Positions 24,258 through 34,789 of a stretch of DNA of 64,000 nucleotides are shown one piece after another (position 1 is the stretch's first letter; the number at the start of each line of letters is the position of its first letter). The position numbers were made by a program, and so were the translations under genes. This DNA is from Brevibacillus sp. SYP-B805. Lineage in GTDB: Bacteria > Bacillota > Bacilli > Brevibacillales > Brevibacillaceae. Location of the stretch: assembly GCF_011059135.1 (NCBI RefSeq), contig NZ_JAALGD010000001.1, forward strand, positions 248,001 through 312,000, written 5' to 3'. Below the pieces are notes generated by a model. The model made no database searches. It was not told where the DNA came from and was given only the letters and a program-made list of their open reading frames with translations.

Positions 24258-25502
24258 ATGCAAGCGTTGATAGGGAAAAACATCGTCCTGGGCGTGACCG
24301 GCGGCATCGCCGCGTACAAGGCCGCTGCCCTCACCAGCAAGCTGACGCAGGCGGGCGCGGCGGTGCACGTGATCCTGACGCAAAACGCCCGGCAGTTCAT
24401 CCAGCCGCTCACCTTTCAGGCATTGTCCCATCTGCCGGTCTATACCGATACCTTCACGGAACCCGACCCGCAGCAAATCGCCCATATCGATCTGGCCGAC
24501 CGGGCAGATCTGGTGCTGATTGCACCGGCTACCGCCAATGTGATCGGGAAGCTGGCCAACGGGATCGCGGATGACATGCTGACGACCACGCTGTTGGCCA
24601 CCAAGGCCCCCGTCATGCTGGCGCCGGCGATGAATGTGAACATGTATGGGCATCCGGCTGTAGCCGCCAATATGAAACGGCTGGCTGACTACGGCTACCG
24701 GTTTATCGAGCCGGGGGAAGGGCTGCTCGCCTGTGGATGGGTTGGCAAGGGGCGCATGGCGGAGCCCGAGGAGATCGTGGAGATTGTGCAGCGCTTTTTC
24801 GCGGAGGGACAGGCCGAGAAGCGGGAGGCCGTCCGGGACCTGGCCGGCAAGCGCGTCCTGATCACGGCGGGGCCGACGCGGGAGAGGATCGATCCGGTGC
24901 GCTACATCTCCAACCATTCATCCGGCAAGATGGGGTATGCCCTCGCCGAGGCGGCCCGCGACCGAGGGGCCGATGTGGTGCTGGTCAGCGGACCGACCGA
25001 TCTGCCCCGGCCGGACGGGGTCACGTTTGTTCCGGTGGAATCGGTGCAGGAGATGTACGATGCCGTCCTCGACCGGTTTGAAGCCAGCGATATTGTCGTC
25101 AAGGCGGCTGCGGTTTCCGATTATCGACCCGTCAGCACCCATTCCCATAAGATGAAAAAGACAACGGGCACGCTGCGGCTGGAACTGGAGAAAGCTCCCG
25201 ATATCCTGCAAACCATCGGCCGGCAAAAAACCCATCAATACCTGGTCGGGTTCGCGGCGGAAACGCAGGATCTGCTTCGTTACGCGCAGGAGAAGCTGGT
25301 CCGCAAAAATGCCGATATGATCGTGGCCAATGATGTCCTGGCCGAAGGGGCCGGCATGGGCGTGGATACCAATATCGTGACGCTCGTGACCAGCGACGGG
25401 GAGACCATCGCCTTGAACAAGATGAGCAAGCGCGAGGTGGCGGACAAGATCTTCGACACGGTTCTGGCCAAGATGTCCGCCCGCACGGTGAAACGGACAT
25501 GA
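24258..25502 (+). CDS. coaBC: bifunctional phosphopantothenoylcysteine decarboxylase/phosphopantothenate-cysteine ligase
   Basis: It performs two successive steps of coenzyme A synthesis. The 414-residue protein has an N-terminal flavoprotein decarboxylase (GVTGGIAAYKAAAL, IAPATANVIGKLANGIADD, PAMNVNMYGHPA, ACGWVGKGRMAE) and a C-terminal ligase from about residue 195 (VLITAGPTRERIDPVRYISNHSSGKMGYALA, KAAAVSDYRP, VGFAAET). Its end overlaps the priA start. It follows the intergenic repeat directly. Confidence 0.95.
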   Translation: MQALIGKNIVLGVTGGIAAYKAAALTSKLTQAGAAVHVILTQNARQFIQPLTFQALSHLPVYTDTFTEPDPQQIAHIDLADRADLVLIAPATANVIGKLANGIADDMLTTTLLATKAPVMLAPAMNVNMYGHPAVAANMKRLADYGYRFIEPGEGLLACGWVGKGRMAEPEEIVEIVQRFFAEGQAEKREAVRDLAGKRVLITAGPTRERIDPVRYISNHSSGKMGYALAEAARDRGADVVLVSGPTDLPRPDGVTFVPVESVQEMYDAVLDRFEASDIVVKAAAVSDYRPVSTHSHKMKKTTGTLRLELEKAPDILQTIGRQKTHQYLVGFAAETQDLLRYAQEKLVRKNADMIVANDVLAEGAGMGVDTNIVTLVTSDGETIALNKMSKREVADKIFDTVLAKMSARTVKRT

Positions 25503-27952
25503 TGATCGCCAAAGTGATCGTGGATGTGCCGGTGTCGCGGACGAACAGGCCGTTCGACTATCTGGTGCCGGATTGGCTTCAGCCGCTGATGGATGTCGGC
25601 AGCCGGGTGATCGTGCCGTTTGGGCCGAGGAAGCTGCAGGGGTATGTCATCGAGGTGGCCGAGATGGAGGAAAGCGGACCGGTGGAGCCAAACGGGAAAC
25701 AGCCTGCTCTGCGCGAGGTGGAGCAGATCCTGGATGACGTTCCCCCGCTGACCCCCGAGCTGATCCGGTTGGCCCAGTGGATGAGCAGGCAGTATCTGTG
25801 CCCCTGGGTGACGGCCATGCAGACGCTGCTGCCGTCCGTGTTGAAAGGGAAGGCGGAGAAGGTGCTGGTTCCCACCGAAGCGCTGGAGCGCAGCGTCGCG
25901 GTCGGGTCGCCTCTGTTGAGCGAACTGCTGGCCAAAGGGATGCTTCCGGCTGCGGACGCGGAAAAGCGGTTCCCCCAGGAAGCGCTTCTCGTTCCCGGGT
26001 GGATCAAGGCCGGCTGGCTGGCGAGCGAATATCGGGTAAAAGACAGGGTGACTCGCAAAACGGTTTCCTGCGTGACGCTTCTCCTGAAAGACGAGCAGGT
26101 GGAGGAGGCGCTCGCGACGCTGCCCGCTCGAGCCGAGCAGATGAAGCGGGTGATCCGCCATATGGCGATGTTCGGCGGGGAGCCGATGCCGGTGAAGGAG
26201 CTGCTCGAGGTACTCGGCATCAACCGCAGCACCCTGAAAAGTCTGGAACAGAAAGGATACGTTCGCATCGAGGAGAGGGAAGTATACCGCGATCCGTATG
26301 CGAACAGGCGGTTCACGCAGGCGGTCAGGCATCCGTTTACCCCCGAACAGGCAGCGGTCTGGGCGCCCATTGCCCAAGCGATTGATGAGGGGCGTTTCGC
26401 TTCCTTCCTGCTGCATGGGGTGACGGGCAGCGGCAAGACTGAGGTTTACATGGAAGCGATCGAGCGGACCCTGGCGCAGGGAAGGGAGGCCATCTTCCTC
26501 GTGCCGGAGATTTCGCTGACGCCCCAGATGGTGGAGCGTTTCAAATCCCGTTTCGGCAACCGGGTGGCGGTGCTGCACAGCGCGCTGTCCCAGGGGGAAC
26601 GGTACGATGAGTGGCGCAAGATCCTGCACAGGCAGGTGCAGGTGGTGATTGGCGCCCGTTCGGCGATTTTTGCCCCCTTCCGCAACCTGGGACTGATCGT
26701 GATGGACGAAGAGCACGAAGCTTCCTACAAACAGGAAGAGACGCCCCGCTACCATGCCCGGGATGTGGCGCTCTGGCGCGCCAGGGAGACGGGGAGCGTG
26801 CTGATTATGGGCAGCGCCACCCCGGCCTTGGAGACCTACGCCCTGGCGGCGCGCGGACGCTATCAGCTGCTGACGATGAAGGAGCGCGTCGGCAACCGGC
26901 CGCTTCCCCGGGTGCATGTGGTGGACATGCGCGAGGAGCTGCGGGAAGAGAATCGCTCCATGTTCAGCCGGAAGCTCTATGCCATGATGCAGGATCGGCT
27001 GCAGAAAGAGGAGCAGATGGTGCTCTTTTTGAACAGGCGCGGATTCTCCACCTTTGTGATGTGCCGCTCATGCGGGCATACGCTCCGCTGCCGGCATTGC
27101 GACATCTCGCTGACCTATCATAAAACCAATCATACGGCACGCTGCCATTATTGCGGTTATACCATCAGACAGCCGGACCGCTGTCCGGACTGCCAAAGCG
27201 AGCACATCCGCTTCTTCGGCACCGGCACCCAGAAGGTGGAGGCCGAGCTGGCCAGACTCTTTCCGGGCATTCGCGTGATTCGCATGGATGTGGACACCAC
27301 CTCCCGCAAAGGGGCCCACGAGGAACTGCTGGGCAAGTTTCGCGCCGGACAGGGCGACGTGCTGCTCGGCACGCAGATGATCGCCAAGGGGCTTGATTTT
27401 CCGCGCGTTACCCTGGTGGGGGTGATCGCCGCCGACACCTCGCTGTGGCTGCCGGATTTCCGGGCGGCGGAGAAAACCTTCCAACTGCTGACACAGGTGG
27501 GAGGCCGGGCGGGGCGGCACGAACTGGCGGGCGATGTGGTGATCCAGACCTATACCCCGGAGCACTACAGCATCCGCTGCGCCACCCGGCACGATTATCA
27601 GGCGTTTTTTCAGGAGGAGATGCTTCAGCGCCGACGCGCCGGCTACCCGCCGTACTTCCGGCTGGTGCTGGTCACCTTCTCCCACGAGGACGTACCCGTG
27701 GTGATTCGGGCCGCCGAAGAGGCTGCCCAGTTTTTGCGCCCACGGTTGGCTCCGACCACCCAGCTGCTGGGGCCGGTCGCTTCGCCGATCGCCAAGGTGA
27801 AAGATAGATTTCGCTTCCAGATCATGTTAAAATACCGTGACGAACCAGATATCAGCGACGTGCTCGGCCGCATGGCTTCGCACATGGACGACTGGCTGAA
27901 ACAGCATCAGGCGGGCATGACGATCGATATGGACCCGCAGATGCTGCTCTAA
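25499..27952 (+). CDS. priA: primosomal protein N', replication restart helicase
   Basis: This DExH helicase of 817 residues reloads the replisome at collapsed forks. The N-terminal DNA-binding domain (FDYLVPDWLQPLMDVGSRVIVPFGPRKLQGYV) is followed by Walker A GVTGSGKTEVY, Walker B MDEEHE, a zinc-binding insert with Cys pairs (CRSCGHTLRCRHC, CHYCGYTIRQPDRCPDC) and helicase motifs GTQMIAKGLDFPRVTLVGVI and QVGGRAGR. ATG 25499 overlaps the coaBC stop (ATGATGA). Confidence 0.96.
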   Translation: MMIAKVIVDVPVSRTNRPFDYLVPDWLQPLMDVGSRVIVPFGPRKLQGYVIEVAEMEESGPVEPNGKQPALREVEQILDDVPPLTPELIRLAQWMSRQYLCPWVTAMQTLLPSVLKGKAEKVLVPTEALERSVAVGSPLLSELLAKGMLPAADAEKRFPQEALLVPGWIKAGWLASEYRVKDRVTRKTVSCVTLLLKDEQVEEALATLPARAEQMKRVIRHMAMFGGEPMPVKELLEVLGINRSTLKSLEQKGYVRIEEREVYRDPYANRRFTQAVRHPFTPEQAAVWAPIAQAIDEGRFASFLLHGVTGSGKTEVYMEAIERTLAQGREAIFLVPEISLTPQMVERFKSRFGNRVAVLHSALSQGERYDEWRKILHRQVQVVIGARSAIFAPFRNLGLIVMDEEHEASYKQEETPRYHARDVALWRARETGSVLIMGSATPALETYALAARGRYQLLTMKERVGNRPLPRVHVVDMREELREENRSMFSRKLYAMMQDRLQKEEQMVLFLNRRGFSTFVMCRSCGHTLRCRHCDISLTYHKTNHTARCHYCGYTIRQPDRCPDCQSEHIRFFGTGTQKVEAELARLFPGIRVIRMDVDTTSRKGAHEELLGKFRAGQGDVLLGTQMIAKGLDFPRVTLVGVIAADTSLWLPDFRAAEKTFQLLTQVGGRAGRHELAGDVVIQTYTPEHYSIRCATRHDYQAFFQEEMLQRRRAGYPPYFRLVLVTFSHEDVPVVIRAAEEAAQFLRPRLAPTTQLLGPVASPIAKVKDRFRFQIMLKYRDEPDISDVLGRMASHMDDWLKQHQAGMTIDMDPQMLL

Positions 27953-27986
27953 GCGCGTCGTGAAGGAAAAGGGAGGACAACAGAAC

Positions 27987-28463
27987 ATGGCCATTCGCAC
28001 GATTGTAAAGCATCCTGATCCGATTCTGCGGGAGAAAGCGGCTCCCGTCACCAAATTTAATGCCAATTTGCACAAGCTGCTTGATGATATGGCGGAAACC
28101 ATGTACGACGCGGACGGCGTCGGCCTGGCCGCTCCGCAGGTGGGCATCCTGAAACGGGTGATTGTGATGGACTGCGGGGATGGATTGATCGAGGTGGTGA
28201 ATCCGGAGATCATCGCCTTCGAAGGCGAGCAGTTTGACTATCCCGAGGGCTGCCTCAGCATCCCGGGACTGCGGGGCGATGTGCGCCGCCACAAATGGGT
28301 GAAGCTGCGCGGCCAGGACAGACACGGCCAGCCGTTTGAGCTGGAGGCGGAGGATCTCTTGGCCCGCTGCGCCCAGCACGAGATCGACCACTTGAACGGC
28401 GTTCTCTTTATCGACGTTGCCGAGCGCGTGTATCCGGTCAAACCGGACGAGGAAGGGGAATGA
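27987..28463 (+). CDS. def: peptide deformylase
   Basis: This metalloenzyme removes the N-formyl group from new proteins. The 158-residue product has the three motifs [18 protein letters not shown] and QHEIDHLNG, the last carrying the metal-binding His pair and catalytic Glu. [18 protein letters not shown] is a typical type 1 start, so ATG 27987 is chosen over 27960. It is paired with fmt, the enzyme that adds the formyl group. Confidence 0.96.
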   Translation: MAIRTIVKHPDPILREKAAPVTKFNANLHKLLDDMAETMYDADGVGLAAPQVGILKRVIVMDCGDGLIEVVNPEIIAFEGEQFDYPEGCLSIPGLRGDVRRHKWVKLRGQDRHGQPFELEAEDLLARCAQHEIDHLNGVLFIDVAERVYPVKPDEEGE

Positions 28464-28467
28464 CCGC

Positions 28468-29421
28468 GTGAAAGATACGCGAATTGTTTTCATGGGTACG
28501 CCCGATTTTGCCGTTGCCAGCCTGGAGGCGCTGGTGGAGGCCGGGTACAGGATCGTCGCGGTGGTGACGCAGCCGGACAGACCGGTCGGGCGCAAGCAGG
28601 TGTTGACCGCTCCGCCCGTGAAGGAGGCCGCCCTCCGTCACGGACTGCCCGTCCTGCAGCCGGAGAAGATCAAAGAGTCCGGCGCGCTGGATGAGCTGCT
28701 GGCGTACCAGCCGGAGTTGATCGTGACCGCCGCGTACGGGCAGATTCTGCCGAAGCGGCTGCTGGAAGCGCCCCGCCACGGCTGCATCAATGTGCACGCG
28801 TCGCTTCTGCCCAAATACCGGGGAGGAGCGCCGATCCACAAATGCATCGTGGAGGGCGAACAGGAGTCCGGCGTCACCATCATGTACATGGTGGAGGCCC
28901 TGGATGCGGGCGATATGCTGGCGAAGGTGCGGGTGCCGATTGAGGAGCGCGACACGGTCGGCACCCTGCATGCCAAGTTGGCGGCAGCGGGGGCCAGGCT
29001 GCTGGTGGATACCCTCCCCGAACTGCTTGCCGGCCGGATTGAGCCCGTGCCCCAAAACCATGCGGAAGCCACCTTTGCGCCCAACATCAAGCGGGAGGAC
29101 GAGCGGATCGATTGGCGCAAAACAGCCGTCCAGATCTACAACCAGGTGCGGGGGCTCAACCCCTGGCCGGTTGCCTTCACCACCTTTGACGGCAAGGTAT
29201 GGAAAATCTGGTGGGTGGAGATCGTCCGACAAGACGGAACCGTGGGGGAACCGGGAACGATTGTGGAGCGGCAGGCGGACGGTCTCGTGATCGCCTGCGG
29301 GGAGGGAGCGGTGAAGATCACCGAACTGCAGCCGGAAGGAAAGAAGCGGATGAGCATGCGCGACTACCTGCAGGGAGCAGGAGCCGCGATCGAAATCGGG
29401 ACGAAGGTAGGGAGCGAATAA
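28468..29421 (+). CDS. fmt: methionyl-tRNA formyltransferase
   Basis: It formylates initiator Met-tRNA with 10-formyl-tetrahydrofolate. The 317-residue protein starts [21 protein letters not shown] and carries [17 protein letters not shown] with the catalytic Asn-His region, then LNPWPVAFT in the C-terminal domain. I chose GTG 28468 because GGAAGGGG precedes it and the conserved N-terminus begins there; the def stop is 4 nt upstream. Confidence 0.95.
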   Translation: MKDTRIVFMGTPDFAVASLEALVEAGYRIVAVVTQPDRPVGRKQVLTAPPVKEAALRHGLPVLQPEKIKESGALDELLAYQPELIVTAAYGQILPKRLLEAPRHGCINVHASLLPKYRGGAPIHKCIVEGEQESGVTIMYMVEALDAGDMLAKVRVPIEERDTVGTLHAKLAAAGARLLVDTLPELLAGRIEPVPQNHAEATFAPNIKREDERIDWRKTAVQIYNQVRGLNPWPVAFTTFDGKVWKIWWVEIVRQDGTVGEPGTIVERQADGLVIACGEGAVKITELQPEGKKRMSMRDYLQGAGAAIEIGTKVGSE

Positions 29422-29422
29422 C

Positions 29423-30781
29423 GTGGCGGCAGGAAAAAAAGCGGGTGCGCGCGACATCGCGCTGGATGTCCTGACCCGGATTGAGGAAAAGCGCTCGTAC
29501 AGCAATCTGGAATTGAAGCATGTGCTGGACAAGACGCCCTTGTCCGCCCCTGATGCCGGTCTGGTGACCGAACTGGTGTACGGGACGATTCAGCGCCGCC
29601 ATACGCTTGAATATGTGCTGGCTCAATTCGTCAAAGGACAGAAGAAGCTGCAGCCCTGGGTGCGGCAGCTGCTGCTGCTCAGCCTTTATCAGATCCGCTA
29701 TCTGGACCGCGTGCCGGATCGGGCGGCCGTTCATGAAGCGGTGGAGATCGCCAAGCGCAGGGGACATGCGGGCATCGCTTCCCTGGTCAACGGCGTGCTG
29801 CGCAATGTGCTGCGCCAGCCGCAGGTGTGGGAAAAGCTGCCGGACAAAACCCCGGTGGAGCGCATCGCCTTTCAGGAATCCCATCCCGAGTGGCTGGTCG
29901 CGCGCTGGCTCCGCGTATACGGCGAAGCGGAAACAAACGCGATCTGCCGCAGCAACAATTTGCCGCCGCATCCGTCTGTAAGAGTGAATCGATTGAAAAC
30001 CACGCGGGAGGAGCTGCTGGCAGCCATGCGCGCGGAAGCTCCCGAAGCGTCCTTGTCCTCCGTCAGTCCATTCGGCATTCTGCCGGGACCCGGCAACCCG
30101 GCCCATTCCCGCTGGTACCGCGAAGGCTATTGCACCATCCAGGATGAAAGCTCCATGCTGGTCGCCCCCGCTCTGGGCGTCAAGGCGGGGCATCGCGTGC
30201 TTGACGCCTGCGCCGCGCCGGGTGGAAAGACCACCCATCTGGCCGAACTGATGGAGAATCAGGGGGAGATCATCGCGTGCGACATCCATCCCCACAAGGA
30301 GGAACTGATCAGACAAAACGCCGAGCGGCTCGGCATTACCATCATCAAGACGCTGGTGAGCGATGCGTGGCATCTGCCGGATCGGGGGTTGGGACAGTTT
30401 GACCGAATCCTGCTCGATGCGCCCTGCACCGGCTTCGGCGTCATCCGCCGCAAGCCGGATCTGAAGTGGAACAAAAGCGCCGATGACATCGCCGAAATCG
30501 CCGCCCTGCAGATGCAGCTGCTGACCCGCCTCTCAGGCATGCTGGCTCCCGGCGGCCTGCTGGTGTACAGCACCTGCACCATTGAGCCGGAAGAGAATCA
30601 GCTGCTGGTGGAACGGTTTGTGGCCGAGCATCCGGAGTTTGCGCTGGATGACGCGCTCGTCGAAGATCTTCCGCCGGCGGTGGCGGCCAAAGCGGAGACG
30701 GGCAGGGGATATGTGCAAATCCTGCCGCACCATTTCCACAGCGACGGCTTTTTTATCGCGCGCTTGAAGCGGCGGGCGTAG
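29423..30781 (+). CDS. rsmB: 16S rRNA (cytosine-967-C5)-methyltransferase
   Basis: The 452-residue protein has an N-terminal NusB-like RNA-binding domain (about 1-140: ARDIALDVLTRIEEKRSYSNLEL). The SAM-dependent C-terminal domain follows with DACAAPGGKTTHLAELM, LLDAPCTGFGVIRRKPDLKW (catalytic Cys) and LVYSTCTIEPEENQ (second Cys). It begins with GTG one base after the fmt stop. It belongs to the def-fmt-rsmB operon. Confidence 0.95.
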   Translation: MAAGKKAGARDIALDVLTRIEEKRSYSNLELKHVLDKTPLSAPDAGLVTELVYGTIQRRHTLEYVLAQFVKGQKKLQPWVRQLLLLSLYQIRYLDRVPDRAAVHEAVEIAKRRGHAGIASLVNGVLRNVLRQPQVWEKLPDKTPVERIAFQESHPEWLVARWLRVYGEAETNAICRSNNLPPHPSVRVNRLKTTREELLAAMRAEAPEASLSSVSPFGILPGPGNPAHSRWYREGYCTIQDESSMLVAPALGVKAGHRVLDACAAPGGKTTHLAELMENQGEIIACDIHPHKEELIRQNAERLGITIIKTLVSDAWHLPDRGLGQFDRILLDAPCTGFGVIRRKPDLKWNKSADDIAEIAALQMQLLTRLSGMLAPGGLLVYSTCTIEPEENQLLVERFVAEHPEFALDDALVEDLPPAVAAKAETGRGYVQILPHHFHSDGFFIARLKRRA

Positions 30782-30909
30782 GCCATGAAGCGGCGGGCCG
30801 GCCCGGGATGCCGTTCGTTCCCTTTTGCGTGAGCCGGTCTGACTTCCCGAAATTTCACGTTTGTTTGGCAATCGGCCAAAAGGCTTACAATAGTGAGGAA
30901 AGCGATTCA

Positions 30910-30939
30910 TTGATGCCTGCCGTCCGTACGGGGTACAAT
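30910..30939 (+). promoter_or_regulatory. putative promoter upstream of rlmN
   Basis: TTGATG (30910-30915) and TACAAT (30934-30939) are separated by 18 bp, 33 nt before rlmN. The 190-nt gap after rsmB suggests a fresh transcription start here. Confidence 0.5.
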
Positions 30940-30971
30940 GAAGACAAATTTGGATAAAAGGTGAACGCACA

Positions 30972-32042
30972 ATGCCGATGATTTCCCTGACCGGTAACAA
31001 ACCGTTAATTTACAGCATGACGCAGGATGAACTGAAAGAGTGGCTCACCTCCAACGGGGACAAAGCGTTCCGCGCCCAGCAAATCTTTGACTGGCTGTAT
31101 GTCAAGCGGGTTGGCTCCTTCGATGAGATGAGCAACCTGTCCAAGGAACTGCGCCAAAAGCTGGCGGAGCATTTTCGCATCGATCCGCTGGCGGAGATCA
31201 CCCGCCAGCAGTCGCAGGACGGGACGATCAAATTCCTGTTCCAATTGATCGACGGCCACGCGATTGAGACCGTGATCATGCGCCACAACTACGGCAACAG
31301 CATCTGTGTGACGACGCAGGTGGGCTGCCGGATCGGCTGTACCTTTTGTGCCTCCACCCTGGGAGGACTGAAGCGCAACCTGGAGGCGGGGGAGATCGTC
31401 GCCCAGGTGTTGATGGCGCAGCGGGCGCTGGATGCGGAGAAGGAGCGGGCCAGCCATGTGGTCGTCATGGGCATCGGGGAACCGTTCGAGAACTTCGAGA
31501 ATCTGCTTGCGTTTTTGCGCATCATCAATGACAACCGGGGGCTCAATATCGGCGCTCGTCACATCACCGTCTCCACCAGCGGCATCATTCCGAAAATCTA
31601 TGAGTTCGCCGAAAAAGGGGGGCAGGTGAATCTGGCCATCTCCCTGCATGCGCCCAATACCGAGCTCAGGACCAAACTGATGCCGATCAACCGCGGTTTT
31701 CCGCTGGAGAAGCTGATGGAAGCCTGCCGCTATTATGTGGAGAAGACGGGAAGACGCATCAGCTTCGAGTACGGGCTGTTCGGCGGGCAGAACGACCAGC
31801 CCGAGCATGCCGAGGAGCTGGCCGACCTGATCGGCGATATGCTGTGCCATGTCAACCTGATTCCGGTCAACTACGTGCCGGAACGCAACTATGTACGCAC
31901 ACCGCGCAACGAGATTTTCCGCTTCAAACGCATTCTGGAGGACAGAGGGATCAACGTGACGATTCGTCGCGAGCATGGCAGCGACATCGCGGCTGCCTGC
32001 GGCCAACTGCGTGCCCAGTACGCAAAAGAAACGGCGGGGTGA
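30972..32042 (+). CDS. rlmN: dual-specificity 23S rRNA A2503/tRNA A37 C2-methyltransferase
   Basis: This radical-SAM enzyme of 356 residues binds its cluster at C119-x3-C123-x2-C126 (CRIGCTFC). The conserved [20 protein letters not shown] and the C-terminal catalytic Cys in [10 protein letters not shown] are present. It methylates A2503 at the peptidyl transferase centre. ATG 30972 follows AAAAGGTGAACG. It starts the signalling/translation block prpC-prkC-rsgA-rpe. Confidence 0.95.
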   Translation: MPMISLTGNKPLIYSMTQDELKEWLTSNGDKAFRAQQIFDWLYVKRVGSFDEMSNLSKELRQKLAEHFRIDPLAEITRQQSQDGTIKFLFQLIDGHAIETVIMRHNYGNSICVTTQVGCRIGCTFCASTLGGLKRNLEAGEIVAQVLMAQRALDAEKERASHVVVMGIGEPFENFENLLAFLRIINDNRGLNIGARHITVSTSGIIPKIYEFAEKGGQVNLAISLHAPNTELRTKLMPINRGFPLEKLMEACRYYVEKTGRRISFEYGLFGGQNDQPEHAEELADLIGDMLCHVNLIPVNYVPERNYVRTPRNEIFRFKRILEDRGINVTIRREHGSDIAAACGQLRAQYAKETAG

Positions 32043-32046
32043 TCGA

Positions 32047-32811
32047 ATGGAAATCGCGATGAAATCGCATGTCGGTCGTGTCCGGCAGGTGAATGAAGAT
32101 TACTATGCGTGTATGGTAACCATGAAAGGCCGGGTTCTGGCGATTGTCGCGGACGGGATGGGCGGCCACCGGGCGGGGGACGTCGCCAGCCGCCTGGCCG
32201 TGGAGAAGATCGTGGATTCCCTGCAGGACCTGGAAGCAGGGCTGGAACCGGAAGACGAACGGGAAAGGCTGATGAACGCGCTTCGTTACGCCAATGAAGA
32301 GGTGTACCGCTATGCCGAGGAACACCCGGAATGCAGCGGGATGGGAACCACCGTGGTGGCCGCCCTGCTTGGACCGACGGGAGGCATTACCGCCCATATC
32401 GGCGATTCCCGTCTCTACCATTTCGGGGAGGGGAGACTCTCCTTGCAAACGGAGGACCATTCGCTGGTGCAGGAACTGATGCGCAGCGGCCAGATTACGA
32501 TGGAGGAAGCCTCCGTCCATCCCCAGCGGAATGTCCTGATGCGCGCGCTGGGGACGGAAAAAGATGTGCGCATCGATCTCGGCACTTTCTCCTGGGTGCC
32601 GGGAGATGTCGTCCTGCTCTGTACGGACGGGTTGAGCAACAAAGTAAGTCCGGAAACCATGGAAAAGTGGCTGGTGACGCCGCTCTCCCTGCAGGAGCAG
32701 GTGGACGCCCTCGTGCAGCAAGCGATCGACGCGGGCGGCGAGGACAATATCACGCTGGTGGCGGTGCGCAATGTGGCGGCACCGCTTGACAACAGCGGGA
32801 AGGAGGGGTGA
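32047..32811 (+). CDS. prpC: PP2C-family serine/threonine phosphatase PrpC
   Basis: This PPM phosphatase of 254 residues has the metal-binding motifs RQVNEDYY, VADGMGGHRAGDVAS, HIGDSRLY and GGEDNITLV. In Bacillus it reverses phosphorylation by PrkC. ATG 32047 follows the rlmN stop by 4 nt. Its stop lies 5 nt before the PrkC ATG, so phosphatase and kinase are co-expressed. Confidence 0.95.
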   Translation: MEIAMKSHVGRVRQVNEDYYACMVTMKGRVLAIVADGMGGHRAGDVASRLAVEKIVDSLQDLEAGLEPEDERERLMNALRYANEEVYRYAEEHPECSGMGTTVVAALLGPTGGITAHIGDSRLYHFGEGRLSLQTEDHSLVQELMRSGQITMEEASVHPQRNVLMRALGTEKDVRIDLGTFSWVPGDVVLLCTDGLSNKVSPETMEKWLVTPLSLQEQVDALVQQAIDAGGEDNITLVAVRNVAAPLDNSGKEG

Positions 32812-32816
32812 GAGAG

Positions 32817-34769
32817 ATGGTAGGTCAGCGATTAGGAGGACGATACCAACTGGAAGAACGCATTGGAGGCGGTGGGATGGCCATCGTCTACAAGGCGAAA
32901 GACCTGCTGCTGCATCGGCCGGTGGCCGTGAAGGTGCTCCGGCCACAATTCGGCACGGATGAAGATTTCGTCAATCGCTTCCGGCGTGAAGCGCAAGCCG
33001 TGGCCAGTCTGTCGCACCCCAACGTTGTTAGTGTGTACGATGTTGGTCAAGATGAAGATACCCATTACATGGTAATGGAATACATAGAAGGGCCGACGCT
33101 CAAGGATGTGATCAACCAGATCGGGGCGCTGCCGGTGGAGGAAGCGGTGCGCATCGCGGTGCAGGTCTGCGATGCCCTTGATCATGCCCACCAAAACAAG
33201 ATCATCCATCGGGACATCAAACCGCACAATATCCTGATCGGCAAAAACGGCCGGGTGAAGGTGACCGACTTCGGCATCGCCCGCGCCGTCACAGCGGCGA
33301 CGATCACGCATACCAATTCCGTGATGGGCTCCGTTCATTATTTCTCGCCTGAACAGGCACGCGGCGGGGTGACGGCGGAGAAATCGGACATCTATTCCCT
33401 CGGGATCGTCTTGTATGAGATGGTGACCGGCCAACTGCCGTTCTCCGGCGATTCGCCGATTACGGTGGCGCTCAAGCACCTGCAGGACCCGCTCACGGAT
33501 CCCCGGCAGATCAATCCGTCCATCCCCCAGAGCGTGGAGAATATCATTCTCAAGGCGCTGGCCAAAGATCCCTTTTTGCGGTATGCGTCCGCGCGGGATA
33601 TGCTGTCCGATCTGGAAACCTGCCTCTCCCCAGAACGGCGCAATGAACCGAAAATCCAGTTTCCCGTCGATGACGAGATGACCAGGGTCATCCCGGCGAT
33701 TACGGAGGAGATGCTGGAACAGGCGCAGTGGGAGAAGGAAGGGATACGCCGGACGCAGGGGGAAAGCGACGATGAGGAAGAGAGCAGCGGACGGAAACGC
33801 TGGTGGTGGAAAGCCGCCGCCTGGGTAGGAGCCATCGGCTTGTTCTTCGTGCTGGCCCTCTTCGGGATGAATCTGGTGCAGGGGATATTCGATGTGCCGG
33901 AAGTCAACGTGCCCCATGTGGAAGGAGCGCCGGTCGAAAACGCCATTGCCATGCTGAAGGAGAAAAACCTCGTTCCGCAGGTGGAGGAAGAATACAGCAA
34001 CACGGTGGCAAAAGGGCTGGTGATCAGCCAGGATCCCGCCCCGCCCATGCGGGTCAAAGAGAATGCGACCGTCAAGCTGGTCGTGAGTCTGGGCAAGCAA
34101 TCGATCAAAATGCCCGACCTGAAGAACCAGAACCGCAGCGTGGCGGAGACGACGCTGAAGCAGTACGGCTTTACCGTTGACGACAACACCTTTATCGAGC
34201 AGGAAAACGACGATGTTCCCGCCGGCGTCGTCATCTCCCAGGATCCGCCGGCCGAGCAGCCGGTTGTCCCGAGTGAGACGGATGTGAAGGTATACATCAG
34301 CAAAGGAAAGCAGTTCGTGGATATGCCCAATCTGGTGGGCGATACCCTGGAAGAGGCGAAGGTAAAGCTGTATCAGCGCGGGTTGACCGTCGGGAAGGTA
34401 TCGCGGGAGCCGACCTATATGACGGAAGAGAAAGATATCGTCATTTCCACCTTCCCGTTCGAACCGAACATGAAGGTGCAGAGCGGGGCGGCGATTGATC
34501 TGACGGTCAGCAGCGGCAGTTACCCGGCGGACGCCAAATTCGCAGCGGCGCCGATCACGATCAATCTGATTCCGGGGGAGACGGCCAAGATCCGCTTCGT
34601 GGTGGATGATGCGCGCGGGGAAACGCAGCTGCCGGAAGAGACCCTGACCGAAAGCAAGGAATACCAGGTGCCGGTCGTGCTGTCACCGACCAAAAACGCC
34701 AAGGTGACCGTCTACAAAGATGGCAACAAGGTTCAAACCTACTCGATCGATTACAACAGCTTGCCGTAA
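32817..34769 (+). CDS. prkC: PASTA-domain serine/threonine kinase PrkC
   Basis: The 650-residue membrane kinase has GGRYQLEERIGGGGMAIVYK, VAVKVL (Lys39), HRDIKPHNILI and DFGIARAVT. A transmembrane helix follows at about 325-345 (WWWKAAAWVGAIGLFFVLALF), then three PASTA repeats at about 360-560 (for example MPDLKNQNRSVAETTLKQYG) and a C-terminal beta-rich tail. PrkC senses muropeptides and controls germination and cell-wall metabolism. ATG 32817 is favoured by AAGGAGGGG; GTG 32808 overlaps the prpC stop. Confidence 0.96.
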   Translation: MVGQRLGGRYQLEERIGGGGMAIVYKAKDLLLHRPVAVKVLRPQFGTDEDFVNRFRREAQAVASLSHPNVVSVYDVGQDEDTHYMVMEYIEGPTLKDVINQIGALPVEEAVRIAVQVCDALDHAHQNKIIHRDIKPHNILIGKNGRVKVTDFGIARAVTAATITHTNSVMGSVHYFSPEQARGGVTAEKSDIYSLGIVLYEMVTGQLPFSGDSPITVALKHLQDPLTDPRQINPSIPQSVENIILKALAKDPFLRYASARDMLSDLETCLSPERRNEPKIQFPVDDEMTRVIPAITEEMLEQAQWEKEGIRRTQGESDDEEESSGRKRWWWKAAAWVGAIGLFFVLALFGMNLVQGIFDVPEVNVPHVEGAPVENAIAMLKEKNLVPQVEEEYSNTVAKGLVISQDPAPPMRVKENATVKLVVSLGKQSIKMPDLKNQNRSVAETTLKQYGFTVDDNTFIEQENDDVPAGVVISQDPPAEQPVVPSETDVKVYISKGKQFVDMPNLVGDTLEEAKVKLYQRGLTVGKVSREPTYMTEEKDIVISTFPFEPNMKVQSGAAIDLTVSSGSYPADAKFAAAPITINLIPGETAKIRFVVDDARGETQLPEETLTESKEYQVPVVLSPTKNAKVTVYKDGNKVQTYSIDYNSLP

Positions 34770-34789
34770 ATGATGATGGGGGGAAATGC

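Noticed and set aside
25280-26917. 545-codon minus frame opposite coaBC and priA
   Set aside because: Antisense shadow of two conserved genes.
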